Of a stretch of DNA of 64,000 nt, positions 25,794 to 33,875 are shown in pieces; the stretch's first letter is position 1, and each line of letters opens with the position of its first letter. The notes beneath the pieces were generated by a model. It was not told where the DNA came from and ran no database searches. It was given only the letters and a program-made list of their open reading frames with translations. The DNA lies in the IMG/VR virus record IMGVR_UViG_3300010153_000003, positions 1-64,000 of that record. One strand, 5' to 3'. The stretch is from a virus. Both the position numbers and the translations under genes were made by a program.

Positions 25794-25844
25794 ATGACAA
25801 AAGAGATTCATAAGAAATCCGCAGGCATTGGAGTTCAAGCATAA
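25794..25844 (+). CDS. 16-residue leader peptide candidate
   Basis: ATG 25794 encodes MTKEIHKKSAGIGVQA and stops inside the next ATG (TAATG at 25842-25846). The TATA lies at leaderless distance from this ATG, not from 25844, so this is the first codon run that a ribosome would meet. Confidence 0.4.
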   Translation: MTKEIHKKSAGIGVQA

Positions 25845-26263
25845 TGGGTACTAAACTTGTAGCAAAACGCGCAGGTACATGTCCAGAATGTAAAAAACCT
25901 TGGGCAGTAGGACAGGAAGCAAATTGGGACAGCGCTGTAAAAAATTCAGCAGGTTTCAGCGTCATGTGTATTGACGAAGACTGTTTTAAAGAACAAGGTG
26001 GAAAAATTACCCCTAAAGCATCTGGTGGTTTTAACAAACCATTCAGCAAAAGCTTTAGCGCACCAAGAGCAGATGTGACTCTCAAAGTACCGGATGTTGA
26101 AATTCCTAAAAAGATTACATCAACAGCAGAAACTTTGAAACAATATATCAAACAGGCAGATGTCCTGGTTGAGGAGTTATATAGTCTACCAGCAGGTGAT
26201 CAAACACGCGGACAAATCAGATCAAAGTTCGTTGACCAACTTATCCTTCTGGATAGAGGTTAA
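25844..26263 (+). CDS. Zinc-finger N-terminal protein
   Basis: A 139-residue protein. CPEC (about 13-16) and CIDEDC (about 42-47) lie in an N-terminal zinc domain beginning MGTKLVAKRAGTCPECKK; a Ser/Lys-rich linker and a C-terminal helix (AETLKQYIKQADVLVEELY) follow. This resembles small single-stranded-DNA- or nuclease-associated zinc proteins, but no family is certain. Followed by a T-rich terminator. Confidence 0.6.
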   Translation: MGTKLVAKRAGTCPECKKPWAVGQEANWDSAVKNSAGFSVMCIDEDCFKEQGGKITPKASGGFNKPFSKSFSAPRADVTLKVPDVEIPKKITSTAETLKQYIKQADVLVEELYSLPAGDQTRGQIRSKFVDQLILLDRG

Positions 26264-26266
26264 CAA

Positions 26267-26280
26267 CTCCTCCTTTTTTA
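26267..26280 (+). terminator. T-rich terminator
   Basis: CTCCTCCTTTTTTA lies 4 nt after the stop of the preceding gene; archaeal RNA polymerase terminates at such T-tracts. Confidence 0.5.
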
Positions 26281-26283
26281 TTA

Positions 26284-26308
26284 CGTTTATATTAGGTATT
26301 AGCCTATA
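26284..26308 (+). promoter_or_regulatory. Extended promoter TTTATATT-N5-TTAGCC (copy 2)
   Basis: CGTTTATATTAGGTATTAGC, then CTATA, 8 nt before ATG 26316. It starts the zinc-microprotein operon 26316-27107. Confidence 0.5.
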
Positions 26309-26315
26309 GTTTATT

Positions 26316-26657
26316 ATGTATAAACCAATCACAACGGGTAGTAAGAAATTAAAACTTGGAAGGATGGAAGGCCATGTTCCAGGTATTAGATACTGTAAGG
26401 GAATATGTTCTGCATTAGCAGATCATCCTCCAATAGGAAATCAGCCAGGATCTGGAAGAAGATATGATACACATGTTTTTTGCAGCAAATGTGGATCAGG
26501 ACATGGCGTATGGATGAAGAAAGAATCAATGAAGGCAAATCTAAGGTGTCCTTGTTGTAACTTTTTACCAAGGATGAAAACAAAACACAACAGAGTATTG
26601 AAGACAGGATACGAACATTCATCAGAGAGAGTAAACTTAAATCAGAGGAATGTCTAA
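26316..26657 (+). CDS. Zinc-ribbon protein
   Basis: A 113-residue protein with three Cys groups: YCKGICS (about 27-31), CSKCGSG (about 57-60) and CPCCNF (about 80-83), enough for one or two zinc sites. Lys- and Arg-rich throughout. It is first in a chain of five coupled small genes. Function unknown; nucleic-acid contact is likely from its charge. Confidence 0.6.
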   Translation: MYKPITTGSKKLKLGRMEGHVPGIRYCKGICSALADHPPIGNQPGSGRRYDTHVFCSKCGSGHGVWMKKESMKANLRCPCCNFLPRMKTKHNRVLKTGYEHSSERVNLNQRNV

Positions 26658-26772
26658 TATAGATATGGAATGTGACAGATGTCAATTTGAGATGGATAAG
26701 ATGACTGTTTGCCACCAGATTTGTCCAAACTGTGGTGCCGTGGTAGACTGTTCAGATGGAGTATTTGCATGA
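26650..26772 (+). CDS. 40-residue zinc-ribbon microprotein
   Basis: ATG 26650 to TGA 26770. CDRC (8-11) and CPNCG (25-28) form a compact zinc ribbon, with one extra Cys before and after. It overlaps the previous gene by 8 nt and the next by 4 nt (ATGA). Confidence 0.65.
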   Translation: MSNIDMECDRCQFEMDKMTVCHQICPNCGAVVDCSDGVFA

Positions 26773-26876
26773 TATATCCAGCATGTAAGAGCGGTGAACA
26801 TGGAAGATGTCCAATTGTTTATGCAGGACTTGTTAAATGCAGATGTGCATGTCATGTGGTGGTAGGATCAGGATGA
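26769..26876 (+). CDS. 35-residue Cys/His microprotein
   Basis: ATG 26769 to TGA 26874. Cys at about 6, 14, 24, 26 and 28 with His (CKSGEHGRC; CRCACH). It is joined on both sides by ATGA overlaps, which supports translation. A small metal-binding peptide is likely. Confidence 0.6.
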   Translation: MIYPACKSGEHGRCPIVYAGLVKCRCACHVVVGSG

Positions 26877-26974
26877 GATACCAATGCAGAAAATGTGACT
26901 GGTCCATAGAAGGACAGACTCAGATTATGAAAGAGATTTTAAAGCATGAAAAAGAACACGAAGACAGTGTGTGA
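26873..26974 (+). CDS. 33-residue CxxC...H-H microprotein
   Basis: ATG 26873 to TGA 26972. CRKC (5-8) and a helix with two His (LKHEKEHED) give a C2H2-like finger of minimal size. It overlaps the next gene by 29 nt. Confidence 0.6.
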   Translation: MRYQCRKCDWSIEGQTQIMKEILKHEKEHEDSV

Positions 26975-27107
26975 TAAGTGCGGACATGGTTTTATTTTAC
27001 ATGGTAATGAACATGGCAGAGGTTATTGCATGGAAGGCAATGGTGAATGGTGTGACTGTACTGAAAAGGGCCTCTCTTATGATGAAGAAATAGAAAGGAT
27101 TAAATAA
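26946..27107 (+). CDS. 53-residue Cys-rich microprotein
   Basis: ATG 26946 to TAA 27105. CDKCG (9-12) and CMEGNGEWCDC (about 30-40) with three His between them. The 29-nt overlap with the upstream gene in another frame is larger than usual here, but both reading frames carry credible zinc patterns. Confidence 0.6.
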   Translation: MKKNTKTVCDKCGHGFILHGNEHGRGYCMEGNGEWCDCTEKGLSYDEEIERIK

Positions 27108-27127
27108 AGTATAAGACAATAATAATC

Positions 27128-27463
27128 ATGGCAGTATCACAATGTCCAATATGTAAAGAATTCCTAGTAGGATATAACTGGTCAAAGACACCGAAAGGAA
27201 AGAACTGGTTACAACATAAAGAGAAAGGCTGGCACAATTGTCCTAAGAATAAATTTGTAAAAAAGACAGCATCTTCACATAAGAAGAAAGGCAAGAACGG
27301 TGAACAAGGACTAGATCTGTTCCCAAAATGGGACAGTGAAGAAGCAGGTTATTATTGTTCACGAGGTCATTTCAATTCACCAACACAACCAAAAGAAAAT
27401 TATTGTGTAGTGTGTGACACATCATTGACTTGTATGTTTATTGAAAGAGAGAAACATTTATAA
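27128..27463 (+). CDS. Two-module zinc-finger protein
   Basis: A 111-residue protein. CPIC (6-9) pairs with His33 and CPKN; a C-terminal module has CSRGH and CVVCDTSLTC. The central region is Lys-rich (KKTASSHKKKGKNG), so nucleic-acid binding is likely. It has a nearby AT-rich promoter (GATTAAATAAAG) overlapping the previous stop. Confidence 0.6.
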   Translation: MAVSQCPICKEFLVGYNWSKTPKGKNWLQHKEKGWHNCPKNKFVKKTASSHKKKGKNGEQGLDLFPKWDSEEAGYYCSRGHFNSPTQPKENYCVVCDTSLTCMFIEREKHL

Positions 27464-27486
27464 AAAGTATAATACAAATAATATAT

Positions 27487-27747
27487 ATGTGTAACGGAAT
27501 TTGTAAAAGATTATATAAAGCACATAGATATGCTCCAGGAGTTTCTATGTACATAGGTAATAAGAGATGCACACATTGTGAGAGATTTATTTCAATGGAT
27601 GGTGTATACAAAAAAACAACATCAATGAATTGTAAGTGTTGTGGTTCACCAGTGAGACATACACCATATTCTGGAAGAAAAAGTATTATGCAGAAAATAC
27701 CAGCCACCACATCTACAATGCATTTATATGTAGGTAATAACATATAA
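27487..27747 (+). CDS. Zinc-ribbon protein
   Basis: An 86-residue protein with CNGIC (2-6), CTHCE (28-31) and CKCCGSP (49-52). The last groups form a standard ribbon. The promoter TTTATAAAAAG overlaps the preceding stop and lies about 25 nt before ATG. It is followed 6 nt later by the metallophosphoesterase. Confidence 0.6.
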   Translation: MCNGICKRLYKAHRYAPGVSMYIGNKRCTHCERFISMDGVYKKTTSMNCKCCGSPVRHTPYSGRKSIMQKIPATTSTMHLYVGNNI

Positions 27748-27753
27748 TAAATA

Positions 27754-28563
27754 ATGTTTAGTAAAAACGTAGTGGTTGAACTAGATAAGATTGACACGAT
27801 TGTAAAGTGGGAAAACATATCAGATTTCCATATGGGTAACAATAATTTTGTAGACTCATTGGCAGAGAGAAGAAGAGATTCAATATTAGATGACCCATTT
27901 AGATTCACATCATTTGGTGGTGATCAATTGGATTTGATACTTCCAGGTGATCCTAGATTCAAATATGAATCAGTCAGGATGCAAACCAAATCCGAACAGA
28001 TGGATCGATTCGATGAATTTTGGAAGGACCTCTTTGAAGAACATCAGAGATATAAATCCAAATTTGGAATAGATAAGATATGGTATGAACAATGGGGTAA
28101 CCACGAATATAATTCAAGAGTAATGGAAGAAGGAGAGATGAAACGTTGGACCAAACAACATGGCACTACATTCCTGGGTTCTAAGGGATTCGTAGGCCTT
28201 GATATAAGGTTCCACGGTAAGTCACTCATGAAAAAAACATTATTTGTCAACCACGGTACAGGTGGTGGAGATGCAAAGAAAGCATTGGAAAACCTCACGG
28301 TGAACGTTGAGGCTGATGTATATCAGATGGGACACCTACACCAACCTATGGGGTTCAGATCAGATTGCCTATATTTCGATAATAAAAAGAAGAAATGGGC
28401 AACAAAAGACCAAATCTTAGTTAATTCTGGTTGTTTCACCACAGGCATTAGAGATGGTGTAGACCAATGGTTTGACAGAAGAAACAAGTTAAAGACTTCT
28501 AAACCAGGTACATGGACAGTGACATTCGATGCATATAAGCAACACATAAACCAACACGGATGA
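27754..28563 (+). CDS. Calcineurin-like metallophosphoesterase
   Basis: A 269-residue protein with all metal-binding motifs: SDFHMG (about 26-31), FGGDQLD (about 53), WGNHEYN (about 112), LFVNHGTGGGD (about 165) and GHLHQP (about 191). This is the MPE superfamily that includes Mre11/SbcD nucleases and 2',3'-cAMP-type phosphodiesterases. The start ATG 27754 lies just after the zinc-ribbon gene. Position ahead of MCM and RadA fits a DNA-repair or recombination role, but no ATPase partner of the Rad50 type is nearby. Confidence 0.85.
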   Translation: MFSKNVVVELDKIDTIVKWENISDFHMGNNNFVDSLAERRRDSILDDPFRFTSFGGDQLDLILPGDPRFKYESVRMQTKSEQMDRFDEFWKDLFEEHQRYKSKFGIDKIWYEQWGNHEYNSRVMEEGEMKRWTKQHGTTFLGSKGFVGLDIRFHGKSLMKKTLFVNHGTGGGDAKKALENLTVNVEADVYQMGHLHQPMGFRSDCLYFDNKKKKWATKDQILVNSGCFTTGIRDGVDQWFDRRNKLKTSKPGTWTVTFDAYKQHINQHG

Positions 28564-28633
28564 TTTTTTATAAATCCATTTATAATTTTTTTATGAAACA
28601 GTTAAATATAGTTATGACGTATTAAAGTAATCT

Positions 28634-28765
28634 ATGGAAATGATGATTAATATTCACATTGAAGGCGCAGATCAACCTGTAGTCCTATCTATTGCTAAAG
28701 CAACTGTTTTTGTACGAGAATTAGATAGAAGCGGTAAGAAATGGCATATGGGTAAAACCTGTTAG
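28634..28765 (+). CDS. Small beta-rich hypothetical protein
   Basis: A 43-residue ORF, ATG 28634 to TAG 28763 (MEMMINIHIEGADQPVVLSI...). The strand-helix-strand pattern and a nearby upstream AT-rich element (ATTTATAATTTTTTT, 28579-28593) support it. No recognised family. The remaining gap 28564-28633 shows only AT-rich DNA. Confidence 0.5.
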   Translation: MEMMINIHIEGADQPVVLSIAKATVFVRELDRSGKKWHMGKTC

Positions 28766-28783
28766 GTTAACACCTTTCACTTA

Positions 28784-28792
28784 TTTTTTTTT
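28784..28792 (+). terminator. T-run terminator before mcm
   Basis: Nine T in a row (28784-28792) after the stop of the 43-residue gene and just before the mcm promoter. Confidence 0.45.
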
Positions 28793-28795
28793 AAA

Positions 28796-28808
28796 CGTTT
28801 ATATTTAG
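28796..28808 (+). promoter_or_regulatory. TATA promoter of mcm
   Basis: CGTTTATATTTAG ends 19 nt before ATG 28828. Confidence 0.5.
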
Positions 28809-28827
28809 TATAGACATAATATACTCT

Positions 28828-30822
28828 ATGAGTTCTGCAACGAAATCAATTTTAGACACTGCTTATCCGGAAAGACTATGGTCAAAAAACCTAGCCGTTA
28901 TTTTAAGATGGATAGATGGTGATAAGTTACTTAAAATGAAAGACAAGGAGATATATTTTCTTGATATCGATCATCCATACATCAAACCATTTTATGACAA
29001 GTTTAATTTAGATATACTTGGCTTAGCATCACAGGCATTGATGATAGCATTGGACACAGTTCACGGTGGAAAAAAGATAGCAGTATTTCATTTTGCCAAT
29101 GTTAAAATCAAATTAAAACAAGAGAGCAATATCAAATTACATAGTCTTACTACAGAACATGAAAACAAACCATTCACATTCAATGCTGTAATATTGGCAG
29201 TTGCTAAGAGACAGGCATATCCTTTGACAGGTATGTTTAAATGTCTCATATGTGATCAAGAGGAGAGAGCAGATGCAGATAGCAGAAGAGTGTTAAAGGC
29301 ACCTATGTGTATGAAACCTTCATGCAAAAGAGCAAAGATGGAATTAAAAGAGGGCACTACAACATCACAATTAGTACAAGATATAGTATTACAAGAACCT
29401 ATAGAAGAAATTATAGAGAATCAACCAGTAGATGTAGATGCAAAACTAGTAGATATAGATGTAGGCCATACATATATGGGACAAAAGAAAAAAATTACAG
29501 GCATATTCAGAGTAGATTATGATACAAAAGGCAAACAAAAAGACATCTATATGGATATATTGACAGTTAAGGACCTAGAGGATGTGGAAATGATTATGCC
29601 AAAGCAACAAGATCTACATGAGTGGATGAACAGAGAAGATGAAGGACTTATAGATGATATCATAGGTTCATTTGCACCACATATATTTGGTTATAGAAAT
29701 ATTAAATTGGCATTGTTATTGGCCATTGTAAGTAAACGAGGTAGAATTCACGAAAGAAGACGAGGATGGATTAATGCATTGCTTGTAGGTGACCCAGGAA
29801 TGGCAAAATCAATGTTACTTGAAGAAGTTCAAAAGGTCACACAGAAAAGCACGTTTACCACCGGAAAAGGAAGTACTGCAGCAGGACTTACTGCAGGAAT
29901 GGTGAAGAGAGATAATGGAACCAGTGTGTTGCAGGCTGGTACATATCCTCTTTCCCACCGTGGTGTAGCAGTTGTAGACGAATTTGATAAAATGAATAAA
30001 GAAGACATGGGTATCATGCACGAAGTTATGGAACAAGGAAAGGTATCACGTTCCGTTGCTGGAAAAAATGTCAGTTTGCCAGCAGTTGCCGTAACACTTG
30101 CAGCAGCAAACCCCCGATTCGGTAATTATGATGACTCTTTGACATTGATGGAGAACATAGATCTACCTACACCTATTCTAACAAGATTTGATTTGATATT
30201 TCTTATCAAAGACAAGGTAGACTCTATAATGGACTCAAAGAAATCAGATAAAGTATTGCAGGACTTTGGAGATATTACAGAAGAAAAAGATACATATATG
30301 TCAACAAAACAACTTACGTCATACCTTAACTATGTCCAGTCTCTGGATGTAGAATTGACAGTTGAAGCACAGCAAAAATTGAAAAAAATATACGAGAAAC
30401 TTAGAAATATATCAAAAGAGAATAACAGCGTGCCAGTTACACCAAGAACTTTGGAATCATTGGCCCGACTTTCCATATCACACGCAAAGTTATTGTTCAA
30501 AAACAAGGCTGATGAGTCAGATGTATTGGCAGTATATGAGTTGTTTAAAGAGAGTTACCATTCATTTGGTAAGAACCTGGAAGACAGTGGTTCACAAATT
30601 ACTTTAGCAAAATCTGAAAAATTAAACAAAGAACAACAATTCACAAAGGCATGGAAGAAATGTGAGAATGATAAAAAATATGTTGACGAAAAAGATTTGT
30701 ATGAACTGTTAGAATTGGAATACTCTTGGGAAAGAAAACAAAGTATGAACAAATTCAACCAGATGTATGGCGGTGGTATTATTAGAAAATGTGCCAACGG
30801 AAGATACAGGATGAATGAATAG
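28828..30822 (+). CDS. mcm: MCM replicative helicase
   Basis: A 664-residue full-length archaeal-type MCM. The N-terminal domain contains a zinc site (CLIC near 138-141 and CMKPSC near 159-164). The AAA+ core has Walker A GDPGMAKSM (about 320-329), Walker B VVDEFDKM (about 381-388), sensor 1 LAAANP and the Arg finger LTRFDLIF (about 452). The C-terminal winged-helix region (ENDKKYVDEKDLYELL...) is also present. A virus-coded MCM suggests it directs origin melting; no Orc1/Cdc6 or DNA polymerase gene is seen, so these must come from the host. Confidence 0.95.
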   Translation: MSSATKSILDTAYPERLWSKNLAVILRWIDGDKLLKMKDKEIYFLDIDHPYIKPFYDKFNLDILGLASQALMIALDTVHGGKKIAVFHFANVKIKLKQESNIKLHSLTTEHENKPFTFNAVILAVAKRQAYPLTGMFKCLICDQEERADADSRRVLKAPMCMKPSCKRAKMELKEGTTTSQLVQDIVLQEPIEEIIENQPVDVDAKLVDIDVGHTYMGQKKKITGIFRVDYDTKGKQKDIYMDILTVKDLEDVEMIMPKQQDLHEWMNREDEGLIDDIIGSFAPHIFGYRNIKLALLLAIVSKRGRIHERRRGWINALLVGDPGMAKSMLLEEVQKVTQKSTFTTGKGSTAAGLTAGMVKRDNGTSVLQAGTYPLSHRGVAVVDEFDKMNKEDMGIMHEVMEQGKVSRSVAGKNVSLPAVAVTLAAANPRFGNYDDSLTLMENIDLPTPILTRFDLIFLIKDKVDSIMDSKKSDKVLQDFGDITEEKDTYMSTKQLTSYLNYVQSLDVELTVEAQQKLKKIYEKLRNISKENNSVPVTPRTLESLARLSISHAKLLFKNKADESDVLAVYELFKESYHSFGKNLEDSGSQITLAKSEKLNKEQQFTKAWKKCENDKKYVDEKDLYELLELEYSWERKQSMNKFNQMYGGGIIRKCANGRYRMNE

Positions 30823-30833
30823 GTTTATATGTC
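30822..30833 (+). promoter_or_regulatory. TATA promoter of radA
   Basis: GGTTTATATGTC overlaps the mcm stop and ends 19 nt before ATG 30853, supporting that start over ATG 30829, which would sit inside the TATA. Confidence 0.5.
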
Positions 30834-30852
30834 GAACAGGTGTAATAGTACC

Positions 30853-31917
30853 ATGAGTGAAGAAGAAAATATAACAACTGAAGTTTTGGAGATACCAAAA
30901 ACTAAAGCAAAAAAAGTTAAACAGGATAAAGAAAATCCAACATCAATTTATTTAAAAGACTATGTTGGTTCCGGTGCAGGTCTAGGTGAACTGTCATACA
31001 AAAAGCTTTCAGCAGTAGGAATTACTACCGTGTATGACGTGCTTATTAGAGGCAGCAATGAGATCAGAGCATATACCGAGATGGAAGACGCAAGACTTCA
31101 CAACTTGTTAGTTATATGCAAAAAAGTATTGGAGACCAACAAAAGAACACGCAGTCCAAAACTAAAAATTTCTGAGCTTAGAAAATACAGAGCAAATATG
31201 ACAAAAGTACCATGTGGCAATAAAGAACTGGATGAGATGTTAGGTGGTGGTATTGAGCTAGAAGCACTTACAGAGGTGTACGGTGCATTTGCTTCAGGCA
31301 AAACACAGTTCTGTTACTCTACTCTAGTAGAGGCCATGTTTAAACATAAATGGAAGGCTGTATGGATTGACTGTGAAGACACTTTCGATCCTGAAAGATT
31401 ACATCAGATTATAAAGGCAAGAGGATATGCAGATGACATGTCAGAAGATGAAATAGATGAATTCATAGATCAGAACTTGCAATATACACACACTCCAAAC
31501 ACCGATACAGTTGTAGAGGAAGTACAAAATCTCAGCGCAAAATTAGTAGAAGATGAGTCAATAAAACTTATCATTATAGACGGTGCAACAGGCCAGTTTA
31601 GGGAAGAATATCTTGGCAGGGGAACTCTAGCTTCAAGACAACAAAATCTAGCAAAGTTTATGGGAGTACTAAAAAATAGTGCATACTTCTTCAATGTAGC
31701 AGTACTAATGACCAACCAAGTATTGACAAACCCAGCACAACAGTACGGAGATCCTATTGTGCCAGTAGGTGGACACATAGTAGGCCATGCAAGTACATAT
31801 CGTCTATACTTTAAGAAAGCAGGGAAAAAACGTTACGCCACTGCAATAGACAGTCCAAAACAAGCAGTGTTTGACTGTGAGTTTGTATTAACTGACAAAG
31901 GTATCGACAACCCTTAA
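30853..31917 (+). CDS. radA: RadA recombinase
   Basis: A 354-residue recombinase. An acidic/basic N-terminus is followed by a helix-hairpin-helix domain (GLGELSYKKLSAVGITTVYD) and a RecA core: Walker A GAFASGKTQ (about 157), ED motif DCEDTFDPERL, Walker B IKLIIIDGAT and the L2/C-terminal region TNQVLTNPAQQYGDP. I start at ATG 30853 because it lies at leaderless distance from the TATA. Strand exchange by viral RadA may serve recombination-dependent replication, with the nearby nucleases. Confidence 0.92.
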   Translation: MSEEENITTEVLEIPKTKAKKVKQDKENPTSIYLKDYVGSGAGLGELSYKKLSAVGITTVYDVLIRGSNEIRAYTEMEDARLHNLLVICKKVLETNKRTRSPKLKISELRKYRANMTKVPCGNKELDEMLGGGIELEALTEVYGAFASGKTQFCYSTLVEAMFKHKWKAVWIDCEDTFDPERLHQIIKARGYADDMSEDEIDEFIDQNLQYTHTPNTDTVVEEVQNLSAKLVEDESIKLIIIDGATGQFREEYLGRGTLASRQQNLAKFMGVLKNSAYFFNVAVLMTNQVLTNPAQQYGDPIVPVGGHIVGHASTYRLYFKKAGKKRYATAIDSPKQAVFDCEFVLTDKGIDNP

Positions 31918-31920
31918 TTA

Positions 31921-31935
31921 GGAGGAACACCCTCC
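31921..31935 (+). promoter_or_regulatory. GGAGG/CCTCC hairpin before gene 31943
   Basis: GGAGG-AACAC-CCTCC pairs perfectly, hiding a strong Shine-Dalgarno 17 nt before ATG 31943. It may attenuate translation of the nuclease pair or mark the end of radA. Confidence 0.4.
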
Positions 31936-31942
31936 CTTATAT

Positions 31943-32332
31943 ATGGGAGCAGTTACTGCAAAAAAACCTAGGACCAAATCTAATAACAGAGCAAAGATGC
32001 GATCAAGCAACAAGGTCGCGATTGAATACTTAATAAAAATGGGCTATACTGATATCACTTTAAGGACTCATTGTAGACATAAAGATATGGTGTACAACAA
32101 GGATAAAATATACAGAGCCACAGACTACTGGAACCTGTTTGACGGTATGGGTTTTAACTCAAAGGGGAAACTAATATTTCTACAATTCAAAACAAATGCA
32201 TTTCCACCTAGCGCACCTATAATATCATTCTGTAAGCAGTATAAACAAAAGGCCCTATCTGTAAATGTAAAAACTAAAATAAGAGGAAAACCAACTATAC
32301 TTGTAAGGGAATATGACGAAAAAACAACATGA
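31943..32332 (+). CDS. PD-(D/E)XK-type nuclease-like protein
   Basis: A 129-residue protein with KVAIEYLIKMGY (helix), then FDGMGF with the candidate Asp, and GKLIFLQFKTN holding a Q-x-K in place of (D/E)-x-K. The basic N-terminus (KKPRTKSNNRAKMR) suits DNA contact. This arrangement resembles Holliday-junction resolvase or VRR-NUC folds, but the Glu-to-Gln change is odd for an active enzyme. Overlaps the next gene by 4 nt. Confidence 0.6.
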   Translation: MGAVTAKKPRTKSNNRAKMRSSNKVAIEYLIKMGYTDITLRTHCRHKDMVYNKDKIYRATDYWNLFDGMGFNSKGKLIFLQFKTNAFPPSAPIISFCKQYKQKALSVNVKTKIRGKPTILVREYDEKTT

Positions 32333-32778
32333 CTGCTGCACCTGCAAAAAAAAGGCTAAAGAATATGAAAAATATATGGACCTGTTATCAGATGGATGAG
32401 ATTATTGGGCAGGGGGAACGCCTAGCATTAAAAATATTATCAGAAATATATCCAAAGGCAATACTAGCCAAACAAGTACCTTTAAGAGAGTTATTATTTG
32501 AAGAATATAGAGATGATATGGGTGAAAGAGCAAAAAAAGAAACAATAGACATAGTAATATTTGACGAGTATGACACAATAGCAGTGAGAGTACAAGATGA
32601 CAGGCATAAAACAAAAAATTTTGGCATCATAGATCAAAGACAAAAATACGACTTAGAAAATAGTGGAGTAATTGTCATAGATATATGGAAATCTGATGCA
32701 CCATATCTATTTAAAGAAAAAAATATAGAAAAATCTACTGAAGAAATAAAAAAAATATTTTCTGATTATTTAGAATAA
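32329..32778 (+). CDS. Restriction-endonuclease-fold-like protein
   Basis: A 149-residue protein, ATGA-coupled to the upstream nuclease. The strands ETIDIVIFDEYDTIAVRVQD then DRHKTKNFG and GVIVIDIW are reminiscent of small PD-(D/E)XK proteins, where an Asp (IDIV) and a later (D/E)-x-K/Q act. The exact family is not clear. The two adjacent genes could form a heteromeric nuclease. Confidence 0.5.
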   Translation: MTAAPAKKRLKNMKNIWTCYQMDEIIGQGERLALKILSEIYPKAILAKQVPLRELLFEEYRDDMGERAKKETIDIVIFDEYDTIAVRVQDDRHKTKNFGIIDQRQKYDLENSGVIVIDIWKSDAPYLFKEKNIEKSTEEIKKIFSDYLE

Positions 32779-32791
32779 AAAAAATGCCTTC

Positions 32792-33049
32792 CTATTTATA
32801 CATATTAGGATCGGCTTCTTTGTGTTCTTCCTCGCCATGAGGAGATAGAGCTGCGACTATGCCTATATGATCCACTTTTTTGCGTAACATCATAAGCAGG
32901 ATCTCCATCTCAAATATGGTTAAATGATCTGATTCGTCGTATTTTGCCAACATCTCATCAACGTCGTCAAACATCTTACTAACTAGGTCAAATCTTGGAG
33001 GTGGTAGTTCATTTTCGACTACTTCTGCTTTAAGTTCTTCTTCTGCCAT
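32792..33049 (-). CDS. Acidic helical protein of unknown function
   Basis: An 85-residue leftward gene at the end of the leftward block. It is acidic with a central helix (LTIFEMEILLMMLRKKVDHIGI). No motif. Convergent with the nuclease operon; only about 13 nt separate the two stops. Confidence 0.55.
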   Translation of the reverse strand: MAEEELKAEVVENELPPPRFDLVSKMFDDVDEMLAKYDESDHLTIFEMEILLMMLRKKVDHIGIVAALSPHGEEEHKEADPNMYK

Positions 33050-33093
33050 GACTTATATAATAACAGAAGTCTAATTTAAATGTTTAGAAAAAA

Positions 33094-33192
33094 TCAGTAG
33101 TCAGGCTCATAATCCACATCTGCCTCAGTTTCAAACTCCTCATCACAATGAGGACATTGAACTAGAACACGTGCTGTGAACTCTAAACCCAA
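33094..33192 (-). CDS. 32-residue zinc-knuckle microprotein
   Basis: Start TTG at 33190-33192 and stop 33094-33096, minus strand. The core VQCPHCDEEF holds one CxxC and the tail is acidic. Its start lies inside the preceding gene's end, as is usual in this operon, but no ATG is available. Confidence 0.4.
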   Translation of the reverse strand: MGLEFTARVLVQCPHCDEEFETEADVDYEPDY

Positions 33193-33602
33193 CTTTCTGT
33201 CTCCATGACTTTTAACATAGTAGTTGCCCCACTACGTTTGGCTTGTCCTTCGGAATTGTTGAATTCCACTTCAATCCTTACAGGATATCCATGTTCGTCA
33301 AACAAATCCATATGCCATTTCTTTACATTCTTTGCTCTGCCTTTAGAATCAGTAACCACTACGGGTTTGCCTGATTTCTTATCGGCTTTACAATAATGTA
33401 TTGTTTTTGTACATTTCATATCGAAACCTCTCATTACTAAATCCTTATCCACATTCAGCATATTAATTTTGGTGTGATCAATATTGTCAATTAAATCATA
33501 TGATTTTTGACAAACGCATGGTCTACATATATTTCTCCTTGTATGTAACTGTGGTATAAATACTTCACAATATTTACATTTATTATTTCTTATTTTTATC
33601 AT
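33183..33602 (-). CDS. Zinc-finger protein
   Basis: A 139-residue leftward gene. The N-terminus carries CKYC (9-12), CRPCVC (26-31) and a later CTKT/HYC group; a beta-rich C-terminal domain follows (YPVRIEVEFNNSEGQA). Coupled with its upstream neighbour by ATGA at 33599-33602. Likely a nucleic-acid-binding zinc protein. Confidence 0.6.
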   Translation of the reverse strand: MIKIRNNKCKYCEVFIPQLHTRRNICRPCVCQKSYDLIDNIDHTKINMLNVDKDLVMRGFDMKCTKTIHYCKADKKSGKPVVVTDSKGRAKNVKKWHMDLFDEHGYPVRIEVEFNNSEGQAKRSGATTMLKVMETESWV

Positions 33603-33760
33603 TCTAAATCATCATTAGGAACTTGTATATCATCTAAAACACTATCATAACACTCTATATCATGCGACCTAAGTTCTCTACATGGTCTACATGTATCTTC
33701 TCTTTGAACATTCATATGCATACTTTGTGGCATAATTGCATAACAATCCCTACATTTCAT
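33599..33760 (-). CDS. 53-residue zinc-ribbon microprotein
   Basis: CRDC (3-6) and CRPC (24-27) in a 53-residue protein, with a further Cys near 37 and an acidic tail. The stop overlaps the next ATG. It is almost a twin in its knuckles to the gene at 34073 (CRDC...CMPC). Confidence 0.6.
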   Translation of the reverse strand: MKCRDCYAIMPQSMHMNVQREDTCRPCRELRSHDIECYDSVLDDIQVPNDDLE

Positions 33761-33875
33761 TTGTTTCTATCGGTGTGCATATGTGTCCGTCACTCCAGCT
33801 AATTCCACTAGGTGTTCCATGATCGCTGTAATATTCTTGACCACATTCACACTTGTAATATTTTAATTCATTCAT
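33750..33875 (-). CDS. 41-residue Cys microprotein
   Basis: CEC (9-11) and a single Cys near 33 with two His. It overlaps the next gene by 11 nt and the previous by 4 nt (ATGA). Metal binding possible but the pattern is incomplete. Confidence 0.5.
   Translation of the reverse strand: MNELKYYKCECGQEYYSDHGTPSGISWSDGHICTPIETNEM

Noticed and set aside
31943-32332. Calling this an active Holliday-junction resolvase
   Set aside because: The expected Glu/Asp of the (D/E)xK motif is Gln (LQFK), so I only call it nuclease-like.
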